DNA from: an uncultured Bacteroides sp.
GTDB taxonomy: Bacteria; Bacteroidota; Bacteroidia; Bacteroidales; Bacteroidaceae
Direction of reading: 5' to 3'
Assembly (NCBI RefSeq): GCF_937912035.1
Contig: NZ_CALDPF010000015.1
Coordinates: 38,731-102,730, forward strand
DNA: 64,000 bases
Shown: positions 30,044 to 38,809 of the stretch, in pieces
Position numbering within the stretch: the stretch's first letter is position 1
How the letters are laid out: every line of letters begins with the position of its first letter
Made by a program: the position numbers and the translations under genes
Notes under the pieces: generated by a model
Databases searched by the model: none
The model's input: only the letters and a program-made list of their open reading frames with translations
What the model was told of the DNA's origin: nothing

Positions 30044-30250
30044 GTATCTTCTCTATCTTTATTGTTTGTTTTTTGTTTTTTACAAATTATCCGGAGGTTG
30101 ATGTTGTTTTGAATAGCATTTAAATACCGTTTAAACGCTGTTTGAAAATGTTTTGCAAAAGGTTTGCAAAAGGGAAAACTGGTGTATGGATGCTGAACAC
30201 TTAATGAACGCATAATTTATAGGATAGGGAGTAATACAAACATTATAAAA

Positions 30251-30281
30251 AAGGTAGCATCCTGGTTGAGAGTGCTACCTT
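30251..30281 (-). terminator. Terminator of the 30324 gene
   Basis: AAGGTAGCA (30251-30259) pairs with TGCTACCTT (30273-30281). On the minus strand the stem runs into a T-run (A-run at 30247-30252 on the plus strand). It lies about 45 bases after the stop of the leftward gene. Confidence 0.8.
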
Positions 30282-30323
30282 CATTCATTTTAAAATGTTT
30301 TATTTTACTGCGTATATTGAATT

Positions 30324-31028
30324 TTATTTTACAATTTTGGTCAGTAATGTCTTTCCGTAGGCGTTTCCTTTTGTATCAAAAGCTTCAGACTTTACGAGTC
30401 CTACACCTTTAGCATACCATTCGGTGACTCTCAATGTTGTAGTTTTCAATACAATTTTTGTACGTTTCAGATACGATATTTTAATACAGTCGAATTTTCC
30501 TGCTGTGGTACTTACAGTTTCGTTTCCCATATATGAAGCTCCCGAAATGTTTATTTCATTTTTCAGCATATTGAGAATAAGCTTATATGAACGGTTCGGC
30601 ATAGATTCACCGGCTTTTGCATTGTCCGACAATGTAAAAGAGTTGTCTCCGTCGAACTTTCTGTCTTCCTGCAAAGCCATTTTTGCTTGAGGACCGTACT
30701 TGGCAGGGTCGGAGTCTGAAGCAATATAAAGTTCGTACATCAGGTCTTCAGTGCAAACGGTATTGTTACCGTCGTAGCTCCATTGTGTCAGTGAATAGGA
30801 AGTGTTGTTTTTTGTCTTGGTAGTTACTGTCTTGCTGTAATAATCAGCAAGAGTTTTACCGTCTTCATTTGTAACGTTCTTTACAGTGGTAGTTACATTA
30901 GAAATACTCTGGCCAGCTTCGTCATAGTTTACGTAATGCAGTTCCGTACCGTTATTTGTGCAGAAATACTGTGCATTAGCCATTCCACAAATGAGTAATG
31001 CACTGACGAATAATGCTGTTTTTTTCAT
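30324..31028 (-). CDS. Exported protein of the DUF3108/TapB-like type, unknown function
   Basis: A 234-residue protein with signal peptide MKKTALFVSALLICGMANAQ. The mature start, FCTNNGTELHYVNYDEAGQ, is followed by beta-rich segments and a late GKFDCIKISYLKRTKI, TEWYAKGVGLVKSEAFDTKG. This TEWYA(K/P)GVGLVKSE pattern is shared with DUF3108-like and TapB-annotated periplasmic proteins of Bacteroidota. No enzymatic residues are apparent. It is a single gene with its own terminator. I place it in the general family with moderate confidence and give no function. Confidence 0.72.
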   Translation of the reverse strand: MKKTALFVSALLICGMANAQYFCTNNGTELHYVNYDEAGQSISNVTTTVKNVTNEDGKTLADYYSKTVTTKTKNNTSYSLTQWSYDGNNTVCTEDLMYELYIASDSDPAKYGPQAKMALQEDRKFDGDNSFTLSDNAKAGESMPNRSYKLILNMLKNEINISGASYMGNETVSTTAGKFDCIKISYLKRTKIVLKTTTLRVTEWYAKGVGLVKSEAFDTKGNAYGKTLLTKIVK

Positions 31029-31197
31029 AATAGGATCTTTTATTTGTTTAAATAAATCAAGTTATATTCCAAATTGGCTGCGAACTTACAAAAAATATGA
31101 TAAATATTTTACTGACATGAGAGAAATGTATATTAAAAAAACGAATATAAAGTAAATTTCAGCTTGCTGGAGTGGTGGCATTTTATTAAGAACAAAT

Positions 31198-32211
31198 CTA
31201 CTTATTCTTCAGTTTTTTCTGCTCCTTTTCAAAGCTCTCAAGAAAATGTATTTCTACAGGTGAAAGGTTGTAAACAGTTCTTTCTTTAAATTTATCGTAT
31301 TCCGTATTTGCTTTTTGTTTTGCAAGTTCGGCAGAAATCTTCCCGGCATGTGTTAACAGTTCTTTTCCGGATAGTTTTAAAAAATCATCCAATTTCAGAA
31401 TCCAATCTTTCATGTACATTGGCTTATGTGATTTAGCTTGAAGTTCTGCAAAATCCAAATATAGGCTGACTATTCTGTTGAGTGTGTCCAATTCATCAGA
31501 AGAAAGATAGTTTTTGGCTATTTCTGCATCAGTTCGCTTTGGCAATGCTCCTGTCCATGAAGTAAGTCCCATAAAATCTTTTTCAGAATCGGCACGTTCG
31601 TAAATGATTTCAGCAGCTGTATGACCATGAACAGAGAAGTGAATCTTATTTTGTACAGTTTTGAAAAACTGAATGGTAGCTTCTGCACGTGGATCATAAT
31701 CAATACTTAAAGCGTATATTTCAAGTATCTTGCGATAAAAAACCTTTTCCGAGGAACGTATGTCACGGATGCGGCTGAGCAGTTCATCGAAATAGTTTCC
31801 TCCGCCTGCTCTTTTCAGTAGATCATCGTTCATGGCAAAACCTTTTACAAGATATTCACGGAGGATATTAGTAGCCCAAATTCTAAACTGTACTCCACGG
31901 TGTGACTTGACACGATAACCTACACTGATTATCATGTCCAGATTATAGTATGCCATATTTCGTTCAACTGTTCTGTTCCCTTCATTTTGAACTGTTGCAA
32001 AAAATGCAACAGTTGAGTCCTGATTCAGCTCTCCATCATCGAATACATTCTTTATATGTCGGGAAATGGTAGATTTGTTTCTTTGGAACAGCTCTGCCAT
32101 CTGGTCAGCCGTAAGCCAAACCGTATCGTTGCATAGAGTTACTTCTATCCTTGATTTGCCATCCTCTGTCTGGTAGAGGATTATATTTCCGTTGTTTTGC
32201 TGTTCGTTCAT
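31198..32211 (-). CDS. RhuM-family protein
   Basis: A 337-residue protein. The N-terminal part is the RhuM/KilA-N-like segment: IEVTLCNDTVWLTADQMAELFQRNKSTISRHIKNVFDDGEL, RNMAYYNLDMIISVGYRVKSHRGVQFRIWATNILREYLVKGF. A Fic/Doc-like region follows, without a clear HPFxxGNG motif. RhuM is named from a Salmonella pathogenicity island, but homologues are widespread in mobile and accessory regions and the molecular role is unsettled. Its ATG (32211) overlaps, in another frame, the stop of a degraded PD-(D/E)XK gene, which suggests insertion or decay at the junction. I would not call it a virulence factor here. Confidence 0.92.
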   Translation of the reverse strand: MNEQQNNGNIILYQTEDGKSRIEVTLCNDTVWLTADQMAELFQRNKSTISRHIKNVFDDGELNQDSTVAFFATVQNEGNRTVERNMAYYNLDMIISVGYRVKSHRGVQFRIWATNILREYLVKGFAMNDDLLKRAGGGNYFDELLSRIRDIRSSEKVFYRKILEIYALSIDYDPRAEATIQFFKTVQNKIHFSVHGHTAAEIIYERADSEKDFMGLTSWTGALPKRTDAEIAKNYLSSDELDTLNRIVSLYLDFAELQAKSHKPMYMKDWILKLDDFLKLSGKELLTHAGKISAELAKQKANTEYDKFKERTVYNLSPVEIHFLESFEKEQKKLKNK

Positions 32212-32757
32212 GGTCGATTTCCGTTTTCTATAAACTTATTTTGTTCAGAATTGTAATAATTCGTTATTAAGTTGTATAGGTGAAAATATATTTTTATGTC
32301 TATACCTATAACATTATTATCCTCTTTAACCAATCTGCCATAATAATTTTCAATCTGCCCCTTATCTTCATGATTTGGTGTCTACGTGATATATTTTATT
32401 TTCTATCATTACAGCTTTCTTGGCAATTCTGTCTATAAAGCAAATATCTATCTCCTTATATTCGCTTCTATTCTGATTGTTAGGATAAACTTCAAGAGAT
32501 TTTACATCATATTTGAATTTACTTTCAAGTACCTTTATAAATGAGTCTAGAAATATAGTTTCAAACCTATGTGGTCCGTTAGGATCCAGCAAAGCTGAAA
32601 GAACCCTGAAGTTTAAATATACCTCGTCAGATTCCTTTCTTAGGATGGTAAACATATTGAAGTTGTCTTCGTTATTTTCTCTTTCCTCAATTTTTTTTCG
32701 AACAATATTTATGTCTCTTAATAAATATTTTATGTTTCTTATTCTATTTCTATCCAT
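32208..32757 (-). pseudogene. PD-(D/E)XK nuclease family remnant, single-base frameshift
   Basis: The first 129 codons (MDRNRIRNIKYLL...) contain the start of a PDDEXK_4-type nuclease: FRVLSALLDPNGPHRFETIFL, then EYKEIDICFIDRI and MIENKIYHVD (the D...ExK core). A stop follows at DTKS. In the next frame, starting 1 base later, translation continues without interruption as EDKGQIENYYGRLVKEDNNVIGI and runs to a TGA at 32210-32208 that overlaps the ATG of the RhuM gene. Total length is 550 bases (3 x 183 + 1), so one inserted or deleted base restores a single frame. IENK followed by a Q-x-x-x-YY segment is the normal order in this family, which supports one broken gene rather than two. It is probably also shortened at the C-terminus. 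Confidence 0.75.
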
Positions 32758-32803
32758 AAAAAATTATTTAATAGAAAAAGCATCATTACTGTACAATAAT
32801 ATT

Positions 32804-33430
32804 CTATAATTTCCTGACATAAACCTTATGTGTCCCAACTCCTTTTATCGCAATACCAGATTCTGTATCAGTCGCCCATGTCTTCAGTTCCTTTGCAGCA
32901 GTTGTACGGTTAAGATCTGCTATCTTTGAATATTCACTAACCGTAATGAAAGGATTCTCTTCAAGATATTTATTCACCATGTCCAGTCTTTCTTCGGCAG
33001 TTGTTTTCGGATTTCTGCATCTTTTAACTCCAGAGCCCCGTTCAAGATTGCAAAGAGTATTTGTCTCGCTTATAAGTGTCCTGTCCGCACGGAAGTTTAT
33101 ACCTCCGATTTCTATGCTGGCTGCATTTCGTCGGGGAGAATTACCTTCGGCGTCTTCTCTTTTCTTACCTTTCTTCAAAGTGAGTGTTGGGGTGAAAAGA
33201 CCGATTCCTTCTATTCTTACTGACCGGCCTTCTGCCATGAATCGAGCCATAGATCTGGCTATAAGATCCAACGCTCCGCGAACTTCACCGCGATTGAATG
33301 TTGAACCTTTGATGCATGTTTCTACCAGTTCGTCTGTCTCGCATGTACCGGTAATTTCCATTCTCGGATAAAGTAATGTTTCGCCCTCTTTCCTCATGTC
33401 GGGCATTTCCTGCATGAAATATTTTGCCAT
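32804..33430 (-). CDS. HU-like DNA-binding protein with C-terminal extension
   Basis: A 208-residue protein from the ATG at 33430 (MAKYFMQEMPDMRKEGETLLY). The core is an HU/IHF-like fold (FNRGEVRGALDLIARSMARFMAEGRSVRIEGIGLFTPTL), longer than HU itself (about 90). A second, C-terminal part (SEYSKIADLNRTTAAKELKTWATDTESGIAIKGVGTHKVYVRKL) looks like a winged-helix segment. Such HU-like proteins of Bacteroidota often lie near mobile or polysaccharide loci. It is preceded by a 21-bp-phased repeat array (33483-33566), so it may regulate itself; that is inference. It precedes the nuclease remnant by 46 bases. Confidence 0.85.
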   Translation of the reverse strand: MAKYFMQEMPDMRKEGETLLYPRMEITGTCETDELVETCIKGSTFNRGEVRGALDLIARSMARFMAEGRSVRIEGIGLFTPTLTLKKGKKREDAEGNSPRRNAASIEIGGINFRADRTLISETNTLCNLERGSGVKRCRNPKTTAEERLDMVNKYLEENPFITVSEYSKIADLNRTTAAKELKTWATDTESGIAIKGVGTHKVYVRKL

Positions 33431-33482
33431 AATCAAAAAAGGTATTAGTGGTTATTAAATTAATTGTTTTAGTACTCAAAGT

Positions 33483-33566
33483 TATAAATTCCCTGACATA
33501 TTCTATAAATACAAGTTATATATTTATAAATACAAGTTGTGATTTTGTAAATATAAGTTGTATTTA
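33483..33566. repeat. 21-bp-period direct repeats upstream of the HU-like gene
   Basis: TATAAATACAAGTT occurs at 33504-33517 and again at 33525-33538, and TGTAAATATAAGTT at 33546-33559. Each copy is exactly 21 bases after the previous one. A degenerate copy sharing only TATAAAT starts at 33483, 21 bases before the first full unit. The period equals two helical turns, as in iteron or operator arrays. The array sits between the divergent HU-like and helicase genes. Confidence 0.75.
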
Positions 33567-33708
33567 TAAATCAATAATCTATATCTAAAGATTATGTATG
33601 TACAAAAATAACTTTTAATCAGCGGATTTACAACTTAATTATGGAAATCTCCCATATTTATAGTATTTTTGCATATATATGATTTCAAAATTTAGACAAA
33701 AAATAAAT

Positions 33709-35025
33709 ATGGATATCCGTACAATACTGAAAAATCTTAAAATAGGAGAGTTGAATGCTATGCAGCAGGCTGCTGTAGATGCTTATAAGGAAGGAAACGA
33801 TATAGTGCTGCTTTCGCCCACAGGCTCTGGAAAGACTTTGGCTTATCTTATTCCGCTTGTGCAGACCCTGAAGAAGGATACCGAGGGTGTGCAGGCTGTA
33901 GTGCTTGTTCCGTCGCGCGAGTTGGCATTGCAGATAGAACATGTCTTTAAGAGTATGGGTACGGATTTCCAGGTAATGAGTTGCTATGGCGGACGTCCGG
34001 CTATGGATGAACACCGCACAATGAAAGGTATCCGCCCGTCCGTGATTATCGGTACACCGGGGCGTATGAACGACCATCTTGGAAAAGGCAATATAGATGC
34101 ATCTACAGTGCGTGTACTAGTTATTGATGAGTTCGACAAGTGTCTGGAATTCGGATTCCAGGAGGAAATGGCAGATGTGATAGGCAAGTTGCCTGATTTG
34201 CGCAGAAGGTTCCTTCTTTCAGCTACTGACGCTGAAGAAATACCACGTTTTACTGGAGTAAACAAGAGTGTAAGGCTGAACTTTCTGAATGCGGATGAGC
34301 AATTGTCGGATAGACTTCATCTATATAAGGTGGAATCGCCGATAAAGGATAAACTGGAGACATTATATAAATTGGTGTGTAATTTAGGGTCAGAACAGAC
34401 ACTGGTGTTCTGCAATCATCGTGAGAGTGTTGACAGGGTAGGCAAGTATCTGCATTCAATGAAAGTCTATTGTGAAACTTTTCATGGCGGAATGGATCAG
34501 GACGACCGTGAGAGAGCGCTTTATAAGTTCAGAAACGGCAGTTGCAATATATTTATTTCTACAGATCTTGCTGCTCGCGGACTTGATATTTCGGGAATAA
34601 AGAATGTGGTTCATTATCATTTGCCAGTAGCCGAAGATGGGTTTATACACCGAAACGGACGTACCGCAAGATGGGATGCAGAAGGTAGCGCATATATTAT
34701 TATGCATTCCGAAGAGAAAGTTCCTGATTATCTTCCTGCTGAAATTGATGTTTATACTTTGCCGGAGATTACTCCAAAACCTTCGAAACCGGAGTTCGTC
34801 ACTTTATATATTGGTAAGGGTAAAAAAGACAAGATAAACAAGATAGACATTGTAGGTTTTCTCTTCAAGAAAGGTGGGTTGAATAAAGATGATGTTGGCA
34901 AGGTTGATGTTAAGGACCATTATGCTTTCGTGGCTATATCGAGAAAAAAGAGCCAACAAACGTTAAAGTTGATACAAAATGAAAAGATTAAGGGGGTAAA
35001 AACTTTGATAGAACTGGCAAAATGA
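33709..35025 (+). CDS. DEAD-box-type RNA helicase with DbpA-like C-terminal domain
   Basis: A 438-residue helicase from the ATG at 33709 (MDIRTILKNLKIGELNAMQQ); an ATG 10 codons earlier is also open. Visible are motif I SPTGSGKT (36-43), motif Ia PSRELALQ, motif Ib TPGRM, and motif II DEFD (140-143) in place of DEAD. Motif III is SATD. Late motifs are STDLAARGLDI and HRNGRTAR (VI). The last 75 residues (FVTLYIGKGKKDKINKIDIVGFL, VGKVDVKDHYAFVAI) match the DbpA RNA-binding domain, which binds 23S rRNA hairpin 92. A role in large-subunit ribosome assembly is therefore likely. The DEFD variant keeps the two acidic residues used by Walker B. A -7 box TATTTTTG is at 33664-33671. Confidence 0.93.
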   Translation: MDIRTILKNLKIGELNAMQQAAVDAYKEGNDIVLLSPTGSGKTLAYLIPLVQTLKKDTEGVQAVVLVPSRELALQIEHVFKSMGTDFQVMSCYGGRPAMDEHRTMKGIRPSVIIGTPGRMNDHLGKGNIDASTVRVLVIDEFDKCLEFGFQEEMADVIGKLPDLRRRFLLSATDAEEIPRFTGVNKSVRLNFLNADEQLSDRLHLYKVESPIKDKLETLYKLVCNLGSEQTLVFCNHRESVDRVGKYLHSMKVYCETFHGGMDQDDRERALYKFRNGSCNIFISTDLAARGLDISGIKNVVHYHLPVAEDGFIHRNGRTARWDAEGSAYIIMHSEEKVPDYLPAEIDVYTLPEITPKPSKPEFVTLYIGKGKKDKINKIDIVGFLFKKGGLNKDDVGKVDVKDHYAFVAISRKKSQQTLKLIQNEKIKGVKTLIELAK

Positions 35026-35281
35026 TAACTTTGTGTCAGGATTCATACGGAACGGCAGGTCACTGTCTCAATTTGCTATGGTTGGTATCACAAAATACAC
35101 CACAGTATGATAATTATGTGTCAAAGTGATAGTAAAATTACGCTTCATGTCATAAAATGAAAGAAAATTTCAGTTGTATGTGTAATTTTATTAGATTAAA
35201 GTTTGGATGTGTGGAAATAATTACATAAATTCGCAATCGTTAGATATTAAAATATATGTAAAACCAAAAAACAACTGCCAA

Positions 35282-36352
35282 ATGAAAAAACATAATTTTA
35301 ATGCGGGACCATCTATTTTGCCTCGCGAAGTAATAGAGAAAACAGCACAAGCTATATTGGATTTTAATGGCTCTGGACTTTCGTTGATGGAAATAAGTCA
35401 TCGCGCAAAAGACTTTCAGCCGGTAGTGGACGAAGCTGTTGCTTTGTTTAAAGAGATACTAAATATCCCGGAAGGGTACTCAGTGATATTCCTCGGTGGC
35501 GGTGCTAGCCTTGAATTCTGTATGGTTCCATATAACTTCCTTGAAAAGAAAGCTGCTTATCTTAACACAGGTACTTGGGCTAAGAAAGCTTTGAAAGAAG
35601 CAAAAGCTTTCGGTGAAGCAGTGGAAGTCGCTTCATCTGAAAAAGACGGATATACATATATTCCTAAGGATTATGTTATTCCTGAAGATGCGGAATATTT
35701 CCATATTACCACCAATAATACTATCTATGGAACAGAATTGCATTCAGATCCTGAAGTGAATGTTCCTTTGATTGCGGATATGTCATCTGATATTTTCTCA
35801 CGTCCTATCGACGTTTCAAAATACATCTGTATCTATGGCGGCGCTCAGAAAAATCTGGCTCCTGCAGGTGTTACTTTCGTTATAGTGAAAGATGAAGCGC
35901 TTGGCAAGGTTACACGTCATATCCCTACAATGCTTGACTATAAGACACACGTTGACAAGGGTTCTATGTTCAATACTCCTCCTGTTGTGCCTATCTATGC
36001 AGCATTGCAGACTTTGAGATGGATCAAGGCCCAGGGTGGTGTGGAGGAAATGCAACGCAGAGCTAAGGAACGTGCTGAGTTACTTTATGCTGAAATTGAC
36101 CGCAATAAACTGTTCCGCGGTACAGTGACTGTGAAAGAAGACCGCTCACTGATGAACATCTGTTTCGTGATGGCTGATGAATACAAGGATTTGGAAGCTG
36201 ACTTCCTGAAGTTTGCTACCGAACGTGGTATGGTGGGTATCAAAGGTCACCGTTCAGTAGGCGGATTCCGTGCATCATGCTATAATGCTATGCCATTGGA
36301 AAGCGTTAAGGCTCTTATCGAGTGCATGCAGGAATTTGAAAAATTGCATTAA
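35282..36352 (+). CDS. serC: Phosphoserine aminotransferase
   Basis: Transfers an amino group from glutamate to 3-phosphohydroxypyruvate (and acts in pyridoxine synthesis). The ATG at 35282 ([14 protein letters not shown]) is the family start; an in-frame codon at 35207 adds an untypical leader. It has 356 residues. The PLP lysine is K190 in [12 protein letters not shown]. Other conserved parts are [37 protein letters not shown] and [13 protein letters not shown] terminator-like hairpin separates it from the serA-type gene 86 bases downstream. The next gene is the dehydrogenase that makes its substrate, so the two cover serine synthesis from 3-phosphoglycerate. Confidence 0.97.
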   Translation: MKKHNFNAGPSILPREVIEKTAQAILDFNGSGLSLMEISHRAKDFQPVVDEAVALFKEILNIPEGYSVIFLGGGASLEFCMVPYNFLEKKAAYLNTGTWAKKALKEAKAFGEAVEVASSEKDGYTYIPKDYVIPEDAEYFHITTNNTIYGTELHSDPEVNVPLIADMSSDIFSRPIDVSKYICIYGGAQKNLAPAGVTFVIVKDEALGKVTRHIPTMLDYKTHVDKGSMFNTPPVVPIYAALQTLRWIKAQGGVEEMQRRAKERAELLYAEIDRNKLFRGTVTVKEDRSLMNICFVMADEYKDLEADFLKFATERGMVGIKGHRSVGGFRASCYNAMPLESVKALIECMQEFEKLH

Positions 36353-36373
36353 TCCGTATTAATTATCAAATAG

Positions 36374-36409
36374 GGACGTGACGGAGACTTCTCTTTTCAC
36401 GTCCTTTTT
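36374..36409 (+). terminator. Terminator or attenuator between serC and the dehydrogenase gene
   Basis: GGACGTGA (36374-36381) pairs with TCACGTCC (36397-36404), followed by TTTTTA. It is a canonical intrinsic terminator placed between serC and the serA-type gene. The latter therefore has its own promoter or depends on read-through. Confidence 0.8.
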
Positions 36410-36438
36410 ATCTTTATATCACTTAAATTTTACTACAC

Positions 36439-37362
36439 ATGAAAGTCTTGATTGCAACAGAAAAACCATTCGCCAAGGTTGCTGTGGATGGTATTCGTAA
36501 GGAAATAGAAGCAGCTGGTTATGAACTCGTGTTGCTTGAAAAATATACTGAGAAAGCTCAATTGCTTGATGCCGTAAAAGATGTGAACGCCATTATTATC
36601 CGAAGTGACATTGTTGATAAGGAAGTGCTTGACGCTGCCAAGGAGCTGAAGATTGTAGTCCGTGCAGGTGCCGGATACGATAATGTTGATTTGGCTGAGG
36701 CTACAGCTCACGATGTATGTGTGATGAATACTCCGGGACAGAACTCAAACGCTGTGGCAGAACTTGCTTTCGGTATGATGATTATGGCTGTCCGCAATTT
36801 CTATAACGGTAAGGCGGGTACAGAACTTATGGGCAAGAAACTAGGTATTCATGCTTACGGTAACGTGGGACGCAATGTGGCTCGTATCGCCAAAGGTATC
36901 GGAATGGATATTTATGCTTACGATGCTTTCTGTCCTAAGGAAGCTATCAAGGCTGACGGTGTCACTCCTGTGGATTCTGCAGATGAGCTTTACAAGAATT
37001 GTGATGTCGTTTCACTTCATATTCCTGCTACTCCTGAGACACGCAAATCTATCAATTATGACTTGGTGAACCTGATGCCAAAGAACGGTTTGCTTGTCAA
37101 TACTGCAAGAAAAGAAGTTATCGACGAAGAAGGACTTCTGAAACTGATGGAAGAACGTCAGGACTTGAAGTATGTAACAGATATTATGCCAGAGAAGAAT
37201 GAAGAGTTTGCCGCTAAATGTGCCGGCAGATATTTCTCTACTCCAAAGAAGATGGGTGCCCAGACAGCCGAGGCCAATATCAATGCCGGTATTGCCGCTG
37301 CAAAACAGATTGTGGCATACTTCAAGGATGGTTGCGAGAAATTCCGTGTAAATAAAAAGTAA
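36439..37362 (+). CDS. serA: D-3-phosphoglycerate dehydrogenase-type enzyme (short form, no ACT domain)
   Basis: NAD-dependent 2-hydroxyacid dehydrogenase, probably oxidising 3-phosphoglycerate for serine synthesis. It has 307 residues, so it lacks the C-terminal ACT and intervening domains of E. coli SerA and is probably not feedback-inhibited by serine. The coenzyme segment is HAYGNVGRNVARIAKGIGMDIYAYD. The catalytic Arg lies in VRAGAGYDNVD, and substrate-loop residues are in NTPGQNSNAVAELAFGM and VNTARKEVIDEEGL. The usual catalytic H near the end is not obvious: the final region reads FSTPKKMGAQTAEANINAG, where SerA relatives have PH(I/L)G. The gene lies 6 bases before a small membrane protein and close to DUF1015. 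Confidence 0.9.
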   Translation: MKVLIATEKPFAKVAVDGIRKEIEAAGYELVLLEKYTEKAQLLDAVKDVNAIIIRSDIVDKEVLDAAKELKIVVRAGAGYDNVDLAEATAHDVCVMNTPGQNSNAVAELAFGMMIMAVRNFYNGKAGTELMGKKLGIHAYGNVGRNVARIAKGIGMDIYAYDAFCPKEAIKADGVTPVDSADELYKNCDVVSLHIPATPETRKSINYDLVNLMPKNGLLVNTARKEVIDEEGLLKLMEERQDLKYVTDIMPEKNEEFAAKCAGRYFSTPKKMGAQTAEANINAGIAAAKQIVAYFKDGCEKFRVNKK

Positions 37363-37368
37363 AAATAT

Positions 37369-37557
37369 ATGAAGATAACAAGTGATGAACGAAATTCATT
37401 TATTCCGTTGACTGTAGGTACTTCTCTACTGCTGGTAAATTCCTTTTGCAAGTCGTATATTGACGATTTCTGGCAAGGATTCCTGTGCGGTCTGGCACTG
37501 GCGTGTTTCTTGTATGCTTTTCGTACATTAGTCTTGTTCTTCAAACGAAATTTATAG
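37369..37557 (+). CDS. Small membrane protein, unknown function
   Basis: A 62-residue protein (MKITSDERNSFIPLTVG...) with one long or two short hydrophobic segments (LTVGTSLLLVNSFC and GFLCGLALACFLYAFRTLVLFF). It starts 6 bases after the serA-type stop and ends 4 bases before the DUF1015 ATG. This tight packing in an operon argues that it is real. I do not recognise a family. A role tied to its neighbours is possible but cannot be named. Confidence 0.7.
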   Translation: MKITSDERNSFIPLTVGTSLLLVNSFCKSYIDDFWQGFLCGLALACFLYAFRTLVLFFKRNL

Positions 37558-37561
37558 TATT

Positions 37562-38809
37562 ATGGCAATAGTTAAACCTTTCAAGGGCATACGCCCACCG
37601 AAATCAATGGTTGAGGAAGTGGCTTCCCGACCATACGATGTATTGAATTCAGAAGAGGCGCGTGAAGAGGCTAAGGGTAATGAAAAGTCATTATACCATA
37701 TCATCAAGCCTGAAATTGACTTCCCGGTAGGAACGGATGAACATGATCCAGCTGTATATGACAAGGCAGTGGAGAATTTCAAGATGTTCCAGGAAAAGGG
37801 ATGGCTGGTGCAGGACGATAAAGAAAACTATTATGTATATGCACAGACCATGAACGGTAAGACTCAGTATGGTCTTGTTGTGGGTGCATACGTGCCTGAT
37901 TATATGAACGGTGTAATAAAGAAGCATGAGCTTACACGCCGCGACAAGGAAGAGGACCGTATGAAGCATGTCCGTGTGAACAATGCGAACATTGAGCCTG
38001 TATTCTTTGCATATCCCGATAATGCCGAACTTGATGCCATTGTCGCTAAATACACTGCACGCGAGCCGGAATATGATTTTGTGGCTCCTGGTGACGGTTT
38101 CGGTCATACCTTCTGGGTTATCGACGGAAAAGAGGACATTGACAGAATTACCGCTCTGTTTGCCGATATGCCGGCTCTGTATATTGCCGATGGTCATCAC
38201 AGAAGTGCTGCCGCAGCATTGGTTGGTGCCGAGAAAGCTGCCCAGAATCCAAATCATAAGGGTGACGAAGAATATAATTATTTCATGGCTGTATGTTTCC
38301 CGGCATCGCAGTTGACTATTATTGATTATAACCGTGTGGTAAAGGATTTGAACGGACTGACAGCCGAACAGTTCCTGAAAGCATTGGAGAAAGACTTCAT
38401 AGTCGAAGAAAAAGGCGAAAGTGTCTATAAGCCTTCATCACTTCATAATTTCTCATTGTATCTTGCCGGAAAGTGGTACAGTCTTACTGCAAAACCCGGT
38501 ACATACGATGATAACGATCCGATAGGAGTGCTTGACGTGACAATATCTTCTAATCTCATTCTTGACGAAATACTTGGCATCAAGGATTTGCGTTCGGACA
38601 AGAGGATTGATTTTGTTGGTGGAATCCGCGGACTTGAAGAACTGAAACGCAGAGTTGACAGTGGTGAAATGGCTATGGCTCTTGCACTGTATCCGGTATC
38701 GATGAAACAGTTGATGGACATTGCCGATACGGGAAATATCATGCCGCCGAAGACTACATGGTTCGAGCCTAAGCTTCGTTCGGGATTGATTATACATAAG
38801 TTGGAATGA
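37562..38809 (+). CDS. DUF1015 family protein
   Basis: A 415-residue member of the DUF1015 family (also annotated as YkvA/SpoIIIE-unrelated hypothetical). Conserved segments are MAIVKPFKGIRPPKSMVEEVASRPYDVL, LTRRDKEEDRMKHVRVNNANIEPVFF, FWVIDGKEDIDRITALFADMPALYIADGHHRSAAA and KRIDFVGGIRGLEELKRRVDSGE. The DGHHR and GGIRG motifs recur in the family. It directly follows the serA-type dehydrogenase and the small membrane protein. serC-serA-DUF1015 neighbourhoods recur in bacteria, so a link to serine metabolism is often inferred; a function in kinase or serine-dependent metabolism has been proposed only by context. I assign none. Confidence 0.92.
   Translation: MAIVKPFKGIRPPKSMVEEVASRPYDVLNSEEAREEAKGNEKSLYHIIKPEIDFPVGTDEHDPAVYDKAVENFKMFQEKGWLVQDDKENYYVYAQTMNGKTQYGLVVGAYVPDYMNGVIKKHELTRRDKEEDRMKHVRVNNANIEPVFFAYPDNAELDAIVAKYTAREPEYDFVAPGDGFGHTFWVIDGKEDIDRITALFADMPALYIADGHHRSAAAALVGAEKAAQNPNHKGDEEYNYFMAVCFPASQLTIIDYNRVVKDLNGLTAEQFLKALEKDFIVEEKGESVYKPSSLHNFSLYLAGKWYSLTAKPGTYDDNDPIGVLDVTISSNLILDEILGIKDLRSDKRIDFVGGIRGLEELKRRVDSGEMAMALALYPVSMKQLMDIADTGNIMPPKTTWFEPKLRSGLIIHKLE

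Larger units (their letters stand above)
29967..30323. other. 357-base intergenic region
   Basis: It contains the promoter of the 29169 gene (30013-30043, minus) and, at the right, the terminator of the 30324 gene (30251-30281, minus). Between them are an AT-rich stretch and a tandem duplication of TTTGCAAAAGG around 30153-30175. No gene is seen in it. Confidence 0.6.

Noticed and set aside
30153..30175. Tandem TTTGCAAAAGG as a regulatory repeat
   Set aside because: Only two copies, in AT-rich DNA, not placed near a promoter element.
31198..32211. Call as a virulence factor or toxin
   Set aside because: The RhuM name comes from a pathogenicity island, but the family is broad and no toxin motif such as a complete Fic active site is visible.
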